Below, one piece after another: positions 1 to 6,826 of a stretch of DNA of 43,751 nt (its first letter is position 1; each line of letters opens with the position of its first letter). Origin of the DNA: DASSLY01 sp035689185 (GTDB lineage Bacteria > Actinomycetota > Actinomycetes > Actinomycetales > Dermatophilaceae). The translations under genes and the position numbers were made by a program. Below the pieces are notes generated by a model. The model made no database searches, was not told the origin of the DNA, and was given only the letters and a program-made list of their open reading frames with translations. The stretch covers positions 1 to 43,751 of the forward strand of contig DASSLY010000013.1 of NCBI GenBank assembly GCA_035689185.1, written 5' to 3'.

Positions 1-2
1 AG

Positions 3-494
3 GTGGTCGGGGCCGTCGTGGGCGCGGCGGCGATCATCGGCGTGCTCGGCCACAAGGCCAGCGACGTCGGCCTCGGTGTCGCCGCATACGGCGACATCAG
101 CTGGCTGCAGGCGTTCACGGCGGAGTTCGTCGGGACCTTCATCCTGGTGTTCACCATCTTCGGCGTCATCCACCGCAAGGCCGCCGCCGGCTTCGCCGGC
201 GTCGCCATCGGCCTGGTCGTGTTCGCCGCCATCATCCCCGTCGCCCCCGCCACCGGAGCCTCGATCAACCCGGCTCGTACGGTTGGGCCGATGCTCGTCC
301 AACAGGTCGCCGGTGGGACGGTCAAGTGGGGCCAGCTTCCCGTCTACCTCGCCGCCGAGCTGCTCGCCGGCGTCGCCGCCGCCCTGCTCTACCAGGCGAT
401 GACCCGCACCCCCGCAGACCACGTCAAGACGGGAGCCGGCATCGACCTCGGCGACCCGGAGACCACGGCGGCGACCACCGCCGCGACGGTCTAG
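3..494 (+). CDS. Aquaporin / glycerol-facilitator family channel, C-terminal part (5' end outside window)
   Basis: This is the C-terminal half of a major intrinsic protein, an inner-membrane pore for water or small polyols. The frame is open to the window edge, so the true start and first half lie upstream. Hydrophobic segments alternate with loops, and the second pore loop carries the NPA box as NPAR in 'ASINPARTVGP'. In GlpF-type aquaglyceroporins the residue after NPAR is usually Asp; here it is Thr, so sequence alone does not assign glycerol specificity. The gene ends 35 bp before dhaK in the same direction, with no terminator seen between them. That context suggests uptake of glycerol or dihydroxyacetone for the kinase operon. 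The family call is firm; the substrate is inferred from the neighbours. Confidence 0.88.
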   Translation: MVGAVVGAAAIIGVLGHKASDVGLGVAAYGDISWLQAFTAEFVGTFILVFTIFGVIHRKAAAGFAGVAIGLVVFAAIIPVAPATGASINPARTVGPMLVQQVAGGTVKWGQLPVYLAAELLAGVAAALLYQAMTRTPADHVKTGAGIDLGDPETTAATTAATV

Positions 495-529
495 CCCGCT
501 GCCTCACCACGGAACCAGGAAGGGATCCG

Positions 530-1531
530 ATGAAAAAGCTGATCAACGACCCCAACGCGGTCGTCACCGATGCGCTGCTGGGTGTCGAAGCGGCCCACCC
601 CGAGCTGCAGGTCGACCACCACAACAAGGTCATCTACCGGGGCGACGCCCTGCGGCCCGGCAAGGTCGGCATCATCTCCGGCGGCGGCTCCGGCCACGAG
701 CCGCTCCACGGCGGCTTCGTCGGACTGGGCATGCTCGACGCCGCATGCGCCGGCGAGATCTTCACCTCCCCCGTGCCCGACCAGATGGTCGCCGCCACCA
801 AGCTGGTCGACGGCGGCGCCGGGGTGCTGCACGTGGTGAAGAACTACACCGGCGACGTGATGAACTTCGAGATGGCTGCCGAGCTGGCCGCCGCGGAGAC
901 CGGCGCCCGGGTCGTCTCGGTGGTCACCGACGACGACGTTGCCGTGCAGGACAGCACCTGGACGGCCGGTCGGCGAGGTGTCGGCGTCACTGTCCTGCTG
1001 GAGAAGATCGCCGGGGCCGCGGCCGAGCAGGGCAGGTCGCTGGACCAGGTGGCAGCAGTCGCCCGCACCGTGAACGCCAACGGCCGCAGCATGGGCGTGG
1101 CGCTCACGTCCTGCACGGTCCCGGCCGTGGGCAAGCCCACGTTCGACCTCGGCGACGCCGAGATGGAGGTCGGTGTGGGCATCCACGGCGAGCCCGGCAA
1201 GCAGCGCCTGCCCCTCGCTCCCGCCAGCGAGATCGCCTCGCTCGTGCTCGAGCCGATCCTCGCCGACCTGCCCTTCTCCTCCGGCGAGGCGGTGATCGCC
1301 TTCGTCAACGGGCTCGGCGGCACGCCGCTGATCGAGCTCTACGTGATGTACCACGAGGTGGACAAGATCCTGGCTTCCCGCGGCATCCAGGTCGCCCGCT
1401 CCCTGGTCGGCTCCTACATCACCTCGCTGGACATGGCGGGCACGTCGGTCACCCTGTTGCGGGTGGACGACGACCTGCTCTCGCTCTGGGACGCTCCCGT
1501 GCGGACGCCGGCGCTGCGATGGGGTATCTGA
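530..1531 (+). CDS. dhaK: Dihydroxyacetone kinase, substrate-binding subunit DhaK
   Basis: DhaK binds dihydroxyacetone (Dha) for phosphoryl transfer from DhaL-ADP, giving DHAP in the cytosol. At 333 residues it has the usual length. The conserved 'SGGGSGHEP' loop lies near residue 50. His219, in 'VGVGIHGEPG', corresponds to the histidine that binds Dha covalently as a hemiaminal in the E. coli enzyme. The start is the ATG at 530, preceded by AGGAAGGG at 517-524 with 5 bp spacing; the frame is open further upstream but overlaps the channel gene. DhaL begins 3 bp after the stop, so the two are surely co-transcribed. The order GlpF-DhaK-DhaL-DhaM is typical of PEP-dependent rather than ATP-dependent Dha kinases. 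Confidence 0.96.
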   Translation: MKKLINDPNAVVTDALLGVEAAHPELQVDHHNKVIYRGDALRPGKVGIISGGGSGHEPLHGGFVGLGMLDAACAGEIFTSPVPDQMVAATKLVDGGAGVLHVVKNYTGDVMNFEMAAELAAAETGARVVSVVTDDDVAVQDSTWTAGRRGVGVTVLLEKIAGAAAEQGRSLDQVAAVARTVNANGRSMGVALTSCTVPAVGKPTFDLGDAEMEVGVGIHGEPGKQRLPLAPASEIASLVLEPILADLPFSSGEAVIAFVNGLGGTPLIELYVMYHEVDKILASRGIQVARSLVGSYITSLDMAGTSVTLLRVDDDLLSLWDAPVRTPALRWGI

Positions 1532-1534
1532 GCG

Positions 1535-2170
1535 ATGGCCGAGAGCGTGACCACGGCGGTCCTCGAGGCGTGGGTGCGCAGGTTCGCGGCCCTCGTTGCC
1601 GAGAACAGGGACTACCTGACCCAACTCGACGCGGCGATCGGCGATGCCGACCACGGGTCGAACATGGATCGGGGCATGCAGGCCGCCGTGGTCGCGCTCG
1701 ACCAGACTCGGCCGGCGACAGCAGGCGCGCTGTTCACCAAGGTCGGCATGACCTTGGTCTCGACGGTCGGCGGGGCCAGCGGGCCCCTGTTCGGCACCCT
1801 GTTCCTGCGGATGGGCACCTCGTTCGGCGAGGCGGACAACGCCTCCACCGAGCTGCTGGCGAAGGCCCTCCGCGCGGGCCTGGACGGCGTCGTCGCCCGC
1901 GGCAAGGCCGAGCCTGGGGACAAGACGATGTATGACGCACTGGCTCCGGCCGTCGACGCCCTGGAAGGCGCGGTCGGCCAGCAGCTGGGCCTGGCGGCCG
2001 CGCTGGAGCAGGCCAGCGCCGCGGCAGCGGCCGGACGCGACGCGACCACACCGATGCTGGCCCGCAAGGGAAGGGCCAGCTACCTGGGCGAGCGCAGCGT
2101 CGGACACCAGGACCCTGGCGCGACAAGTGTGGCGCTGCTCCTGCAGGCAGCCTCCGAGTCAGCGTTCTGA
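1535..2170 (+). CDS. dhaL: Dihydroxyacetone kinase, ADP-binding subunit DhaL
   Basis: DhaL holds ADP as a tightly bound cofactor that is rephosphorylated by DhaM and passes the phosphate to Dha on DhaK. The 211-residue protein has the expected length. The Mg/ADP-binding aspartates are visible in 'DAAIGDADHGSNM': Asp32, Asp37 and Asp39, matching the family triad. The C-terminal part carries the glycine-rich 'GDKTMYDAL' and 'YLGERSVGHQDPGA' motifs typical of DhaL. The start at 1535 follows the dhaK stop by 3 bp, which fits translational coupling. DhaM follows after a 60-bp gap. Confidence 0.95.
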   Translation: MAESVTTAVLEAWVRRFAALVAENRDYLTQLDAAIGDADHGSNMDRGMQAAVVALDQTRPATAGALFTKVGMTLVSTVGGASGPLFGTLFLRMGTSFGEADNASTELLAKALRAGLDGVVARGKAEPGDKTMYDALAPAVDALEGAVGQQLGLAAALEQASAAAAAGRDATTPMLARKGRASYLGERSVGHQDPGATSVALLLQAASESAF

Positions 2171-2230
2171 CAGACCGCACGGAAGCCACCCGGCCTCGAC
2201 GGCCAAGAACCAGAACGGAGTTCAGGACAG

Positions 2231-4699
2231 ATGGCATACTCACACCACGTCGGCCTCGTGGTCGTCTCGCACAGCCGCACCCTCGCCGGCGCGGCGGTGG
2301 CCCTCGCCGCGGAGATGCTGCATGGCCGGCCGGTCCAGATCGAGGTAGCCGCCGGCCTCGACGACACGACGTTCGGGACCGACGCCGTGCGGATCAAGGA
2401 CGCCATCGAGCGGGTCGACGGGCCCGACGGCGTGGTGGTCCTGATGGACCTGGGCAGCGCGGTGCTCAGCGCCGAGCTCGCCCTCGACCTGCTCGCCGAC
2501 CAGGCGGCGCGAGAGCGCGTGATCCTCTCGCCGGCACCGATCGTCGAGGGGCTGATCGTCGCGGCGGTCGCAGCCGCGGGTGGCGCCGGTCGGGCCGAGG
2601 TCGCCTCGGAGGCGCGAGCTGCCCTCATGGGCAAGGCGGCTCACCTGGCCGCGCCATCCGAGGCAGGAACCGCCCCTCCTGTCCAGCCCGCCGGCGACGA
2701 GATCGTGGGCGTCTTCTCGGTGGCCAACCGGCACGGCCTGCACGCGCGCCCAGCGGCCCGCCTTGTCAGCGAGGTCCGGGGTCTGGACGCCTTCGTGCAG
2801 CTGCGCAACCTGACCACCGGCGCGGGACCGGTGTCGGCAACCAGCCTCACCGGCGTGGCCACCCTGAACGCCCTGATGGACCACCAGATCCAGGTGCGCG
2901 CGTCCGGCCCGCAGGCCCAGGAGGCGGTCGAGCACCTGCTCGCCCTCGCCAGCCGCCACTTCGACGAAGCCCTCGACGCCCCGCCGGTAGCCGGCCCTTC
3001 GGCTGCGTCGTCCGCCGGACCCCGCCCGGCATCACCCGGGATCGCGATCGGCCCGGTCCGCAAGCTGACCAACGCCTCGGTCGAAGTCGAACGGCGTTCA
3101 GCCGGCGACCCCGCATCCGAATGGCGTCGGCTGGTCGAGTCGCTCGCCGAGGTGCGCCGCGAGATCGAGCACGTCCGCGTTCTGACGGCGCGCGAGGCCG
3201 GTGCCCAGGAGGCAGGCATCTTCGACGCGCACATCGCCTTGCTCACCGACTCCGAGGTGCTGGCCGACGTCAAGGCCGCGATCGGCGCGGGGACGGGAGC
3301 GGCGGCGGCTTGGGCCGACCGGCTCGCGGACGTGGAACGGCAGTGGGCGGCGTTGAGCGACCCGTACCTCCGCGAGCGCGCCGCGGACGTGCACGCCGTG
3401 CGCCACCAGGTCCTTCGAGCGTTGACCGGCGCCAGCGCGGCGCAGGTGACGGCCGAGGGCGTCCTCGTCGCCGGCGACCTGACACCGGCCGAGACGGCCG
3501 GGCTCGATACCGCGCTGGTCACCGGCCTGGTCCTGGCCTACGGCAGTCCCTCCTCCCACGCGGCGATCCTCGCCCGCGCCCGCGGCATACCGCTGGTCGT
3601 CGCCGCGGGCCGGGACGTGCTGAGCGTGCCGGAAGGCACCCCGATCGTCGTCGACGGCAGCTCCGGCGAGGTGCATGTGGATCCCCGCCCGGACGTGGTC
3701 GAGGCGTTCCGGCGGCGCAGTGCCGAGCTCGCCGAGCGTCAGGCACGCGACCTGGCGGAGGCGGGCCGCCCAGCGGTGTCCCGGGACGGGACGACGTTCG
3801 ACGTCGCTGCCAACCTCGGCTCCGTGGCCGATGCCCGGTCCGCTGTCGCCGCGGGCGCCGACGGCGCCGGGCTGGTGCGCACGGAGTTCGTCTTCCTCGG
3901 CCGCAGCGCGGCACCAGACCTCGCCGAGCAGCAGGGCGAGTATGCCGCGATCGCTGGCGCCATGGCCGGTCGCCGAATCACCTTGCGAACTCTCGACGTT
4001 GGTGGCGACAAACCGCTGGCGTACCTGCCGGTGCCGCCGGAGCAGAACCCCTTCCTCGGACTCCGCGGGATCCGGCTGAGCCTGGACCGCCGTGAGCTGT
4101 TCCGCGAGCAGCTCACCGCCATCTGTCACACCGCGCGGCGCTGGCCGACCAGCGTGATGTTCCCCATGGTCTCGACCGTCGGTGAGCTGCTCGAGGCGCG
4201 CCAGCTGCTCGTCGAGGCGGCAGGGACGTCGGGGGTCCCGGCCGGCTTGCGGGTCGGGATGATGGTCGAGGTGCCGGCTGCGGCGCTGAAGATCGAGTCG
4301 TTCCTTGCCCATCTGGACTTCGTCAGCATCGGCACCAACGACCTGACGCAGTACACCCTCGCGGCCGAGCGGGGGAACGCGGCAGTCGCCGCCGTCTCCG
4401 ACCCGCTCGACCCCGGCGTGCTCCAGCTCGTCCACCACGTGTGCCGGGCGGCGCAGGGGCGCGTGGACGTCGCGGTCTGTGGCGAGGCGGCGTCGGACGA
4501 GCTGGCCATCCCCGTCCTGGTCGGGCTGGGCGTTCGCGAGCTGAGCGTCTCCCCCAAAGCCGTGCCCCGGGTCAAGGCGAGCATTCGCGGGCTCGACGTC
4601 CAGCGGTGCCAGCACCTGGCCGAGCAGGCACTTCAGCTCGCCGATGCGGAAGAGGTGCGCAAACGCGTGCTCGCCATGCTCACCGCCCCTGCCGGCTGA
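2231..4699 (+). CDS. dhaM: DhaM multiphosphoryl-transfer protein: EIIA(Dha)-HPr-full-length Enzyme I fusion
   Basis: This 822-residue cytosolic protein contains the whole phosphorelay that recharges DhaL-ADP from PEP. Domains in order are: EIIA of the mannose/Dha type (about 1-130, phospho-His14 in 'VVVSHSRTLA'); HPr (about 157-245, His171 in 'HGLHARPAA'); and Enzyme I (about 260-822, His443 in 'SSHAAILARARGIP'). The Enzyme I part includes the C-terminal PEP-binding barrel, seen in 'GTNDLTQYTLAAERG' and the catalytic Cys750 in 'VAVCGEAA'. The E. coli DhaM stops after a truncated EI N-domain and needs cellular EI and HPr; this one looks self-sufficient. AGGACAG lies just before the ATG. A variable linker of about 20 residues separates each domain pair. 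The activity is inferred from the complete set of active-site residues. Confidence 0.94.
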   Translation: MAYSHHVGLVVVSHSRTLAGAAVALAAEMLHGRPVQIEVAAGLDDTTFGTDAVRIKDAIERVDGPDGVVVLMDLGSAVLSAELALDLLADQAARERVILSPAPIVEGLIVAAVAAAGGAGRAEVASEARAALMGKAAHLAAPSEAGTAPPVQPAGDEIVGVFSVANRHGLHARPAARLVSEVRGLDAFVQLRNLTTGAGPVSATSLTGVATLNALMDHQIQVRASGPQAQEAVEHLLALASRHFDEALDAPPVAGPSAASSAGPRPASPGIAIGPVRKLTNASVEVERRSAGDPASEWRRLVESLAEVRREIEHVRVLTAREAGAQEAGIFDAHIALLTDSEVLADVKAAIGAGTGAAAAWADRLADVERQWAALSDPYLRERAADVHAVRHQVLRALTGASAAQVTAEGVLVAGDLTPAETAGLDTALVTGLVLAYGSPSSHAAILARARGIPLVVAAGRDVLSVPEGTPIVVDGSSGEVHVDPRPDVVEAFRRRSAELAERQARDLAEAGRPAVSRDGTTFDVAANLGSVADARSAVAAGADGAGLVRTEFVFLGRSAAPDLAEQQGEYAAIAGAMAGRRITLRTLDVGGDKPLAYLPVPPEQNPFLGLRGIRLSLDRRELFREQLTAICHTARRWPTSVMFPMVSTVGELLEARQLLVEAAGTSGVPAGLRVGMMVEVPAAALKIESFLAHLDFVSIGTNDLTQYTLAAERGNAAVAAVSDPLDPGVLQLVHHVCRAAQGRVDVAVCGEAASDELAIPVLVGLGVRELSVSPKAVPRVKASIRGLDVQRCQHLAEQALQLADAEEVRKRVLAMLTAPAG

Positions 4700-4740
4700 G
4701 GCCGTCGCCGATCAGCGCGACGCACGACGCGCGCCCGGTC

Positions 4741-5718
4741 TCAGGCTCCCTCGGCTGCCTGGGCACCGGAGGAGCCGCTGTCGCGGTGGGTGTCGTGCCA
4801 GGTGAGCACACGTGACGCCCGCAGGGTGTTCCACCGGCTGGGGCGCCCGTCGCCGTCCTCCAGGGCGAAGTGGGTCCGTCCGGGATGGGTGTTCTCCAGC
4901 AGCCACGTGCCGCCGGGTTGCCGCTTGGAGCGCAGCACCTCGACGCCTTCGGCGAGCCGCTCGTCCGGCGGGTCTCCGACAGTCCGGAAGTACTTGAGAC
5001 CGCGGAGCAGGTCGTAGTGCCAGCGGGTCGGGAACGAGAGCTGCAGCCATGCCGGGTTGACCAGCTCACCGGTGGTCTTGCGGCGAAGCAGCCCGCGCTC
5101 GAGCAGGTACTCCTCCCCACGACGCCGAGCCGCTACCGACGTCACCGACCCGCCGGTTGCGCGCTCCTGTTGCAGCAGCCCTTCCAGCACGTTGATCGTC
5201 GTTGCGAACGACGAGCGTCGAGAACCTCTTTCGGCCTCACAGTTCCAGCCGCCGTCGTCCAGCTGCTCGTCGAGCAGTCGTGCGACCACGCCCTCGACGT
5301 CCTCGGCGAAGTACGCGCCGAGAGCCGCGCACATGCCGTTGATGCAGGGCTCCACCTCCCCCTCGAAGAACGGCTGACCGCCCTCCTCCCAGCGCACGTT
5401 CGCCCGGACGCGTGCGACCGCTTCGCGAGCCTCGTCGCTGTCAGGGTCGAGCCCGAGGTCGCGCAGCAGAAGCAGGGTGTATGTCGTCGCCGTCCAGGGC
5501 TGGCCCTGCTCGGAGCCATCGAACTCTGATGGGAAGTACGTGCCGCCATCCCAGTGACCGGCCTCGTCCTGCAAGGCCAGCAGCCGCGCCCCCCAACCCT
5601 CGGTGGCCACGCGAGCGCGCTCGGCAGTCACCTGCGCCGCCGGCGCGTCCGTGACATCGCGCAGGACCTGCCAACGGATGGCGGGATCGGAGTCGAGCAG
5701 CCAGTCGAGGACCGTCAC
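4741..5718 (-). CDS. Alpha-alpha toroid (prenyltransferase / squalene-cyclase-like fold) protein of unknown role
   Basis: This 325-residue soluble protein is convergent with dhaM. It is made of helical repeats carrying QW-like and terpenoid-cyclase-toroid elements such as 'LLALQDEAGHWDGGTYFP', 'LLDEQLDDGGWNCEAE' and 'KRQPGGTWLLEN'. These resemble the repeats of squalene cyclases and protein prenyltransferases. I see no DxDD-type cyclase catalytic motif, so an enzymatic call is not justified. Actinobacterial proteins of this kind are usually annotated as hypothetical. There is no signal peptide. The ATG at 5718 is the natural start, with 'DWLLDSDPAIRWQVLRDV' immediately after it. Nothing in the context indicates its function. 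Confidence 0.7.
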   Translation of the reverse strand: MTVLDWLLDSDPAIRWQVLRDVTDAPAAQVTAERARVATEGWGARLLALQDEAGHWDGGTYFPSEFDGSEQGQPWTATTYTLLLLRDLGLDPDSDEAREAVARVRANVRWEEGGQPFFEGEVEPCINGMCAALGAYFAEDVEGVVARLLDEQLDDGGWNCEAERGSRRSSFATTINVLEGLLQQERATGGSVTSVAARRRGEEYLLERGLLRRKTTGELVNPAWLQLSFPTRWHYDLLRGLKYFRTVGDPPDERLAEGVEVLRSKRQPGGTWLLENTHPGRTHFALEDGDGRPSRWNTLRASRVLTWHDTHRDSGSSGAQAAEGA

Positions 5719-6141
5719 CTGGCCAACCTAGGGCCAGTCGCAGGCGAAGCGGGATCCCCCTGCCCGTGCACGTCTGCCCAGGAACTCCCTCGCCCATGGC
5801 GGAACGGGTCGGCTGGCACCCGTGGTCCCCGTGGCCGGGCCGGCCATCAGGTCCCGAGACGAGCAGCGCTGCCGGGTCGCCACCCGACGGGTCACCCTGG
5901 TTCGCCAGCCGGGTGGCTCCCCCGTCGGCGTCGCGCAGCGCAAGCGTGCCCGGCGCCGGCCACTGGTCCCGACGGGCGCTGGCGGTTTCGGAGCCAACTG
6001 AGCGGCACCTGAGCGGGTTGTGGCCTGGGAAGTGAGCGGCACCCCGACCTACCTTCTCCCCACTCACCGGGGACAGCCCCGGCGAAACCACCAGGAACCA
6101 AAGCCAACAGGCCGACTCGGCCCCGTCGAAGGAGCAACTCC
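5719..6141. other. Intergenic stretch without a convincing gene
   Basis: These 423 bases separate the toroid gene (minus) from the exported-protein gene (plus), so both promoters should lie here. Several frames stay open by chance, but none has a ribosome binding site plus recognisable protein content. The only structure I see is the spaced TGAGCGG repeats listed separately. GAAGGAG at 6128-6134 is the ribosome binding site of the gene starting at 6142. Confidence 0.5.
5999..6043 (+). repeat. Spaced direct repeats of TGAGCGG / TGAGCGGCACC
   Basis: TGAGCGGCACC occurs at 5999-6009 and again at 6033-6043, with a third partial copy TGAGCGG at 6010-6016. Copy starts are 11 and 23 bp apart, about one and two helical turns. 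They lie about 100 bp upstream of the exported-protein gene. They could be binding sites for an oligomeric regulator or the remnant of an insertion-sequence end; neither can be decided here. Confidence 0.45.
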
Positions 6142-6528
6142 ATGTCCCGTACCGCCTCCCGCATCCTGACCGGCACCCTGGCCGCCGGCGCCGTGACCGC
6201 CGCCGCCCTGGCGGGCGCCCCGGGCGCGTCGGCCCAGCAGTCCAGCTCACTGGTCCTGGCCCCCGGCGCCGGCGCCTGCGTCCAGCAGTACGCCGCCTAC
6301 CAGGTCCGTGCCGACGGCACCGCGACCAACCAGGGGGCGAAGTTCAAGCTGCTCTACAACGGCACCGTCATCGACAGCACGCCGTTCCGGGTGACCGGCG
6401 TCGCCGTCGAACGGCGGTCGGCGTACGGCAACTTCCCCGGCCCCGGCTACTACTCGTTCTGCGCGCAGAACACCGGCACCGCGAACACGATCGTCACGCT
6501 GCGGCTGCGCACCGACGCCGAGTTCTGA
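6142..6528 (+). CDS. Small exported protein of unknown function
   Basis: This 128-residue protein starts with a classical Sec signal peptide: 'SRTASR' basic head, an Ala/Gly-rich hydrophobic core, and a likely cleavage after 'GASA' near residue 31 (AxA-type). The mature part is about 97 residues, has two cysteines ('GACVQQ' and 'SFCAQN') that may form a disulfide, and is Thr/Val-rich as expected for a small beta-sandwich. I do not recognise the family. The ATG at 6142 has GAAGGAG 7 bp upstream. Its stop codon forms part of the first unit of the tandem repeat that follows. Confidence 0.8.
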   Translation: MSRTASRILTGTLAAGAVTAAALAGAPGASAQQSSSLVLAPGAGACVQQYAAYQVRADGTATNQGAKFKLLYNGTVIDSTPFRVTGVAVERRSAYGNFPGPGYYSFCAQNTGTANTIVTLRLRTDAEF

Positions 6529-6604
6529 CCGGTTCTGACCAGTTCCGATCCGGTTCCGATCCGGTTCCGATCCGGTTCCGACCGGTTTTGACCAGTTCTG
6601 ACCG
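6522..6604 (+). repeat. Eight-unit tandem repeat of GTTCYGAYCCG, 10-11 bp period
   Basis: Eight consecutive units run from the last codons of the exported-protein gene: GTTCTGACCG, GTTCTGACCA, three copies of GTTCCGATCCG, GTTCCGACCG, GTTTTGACCA, GTTCTGACCG. Unit length is 10 or 11 bp, close to the helical repeat of B-DNA. The first unit includes the TGA stop, so extra units would not alter the protein. It may have arisen by slippage, or be a phased protein-binding array. Confidence 0.85.
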
Positions 6605-6694
6605 ATGTCGGAGCCGGCACTGGCCCTCCCCCCGTCGCTGACCGAGCCCCAGGCCGATCACAGACGTTCCCCGCCGTCCCCAGCCGCGTCAGGT

Positions 6695-6730
6695 CGCGCC
6701 CCGTCACGCCCCAGTGCGTGACGGGGCGCG
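6695..6730 (+). terminator. Perfect 14-bp-arm hairpin, probable terminator
   Basis: CGCGCCCCGTCACG (6695-6708), an 8-base loop, and its exact complement CGTGACGGGGCGCG (6717-6730) form a very stable stem. No U-tract follows, which is common for actinobacterial terminators. It lies downstream of the exported-protein gene and about 95 bp before the ATPase gene. It could also act as a transcript-end stabiliser. Confidence 0.7.
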
Positions 6731-6826
6731 TGCGTGCTTGCCACCGGCGCCGGGGTCGGGCAGCATTGGCGCGCCGGCGGCACCGGCCCTGGCCGCCCTA
6801 TACGTGGTGGCGCACGCGGAGGGTCG

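Noticed and set aside
491..2107. Long minus-strand frame opposite dhaK and dhaL
   Set aside because: Low-complexity Gly/Arg/Val content, and both plus-strand genes are unmistakable.
3098..4615. Long minus-strand frame opposite the EI part of dhaM
   Set aside because: It overlaps essential EI motifs and has no recognisable domain.
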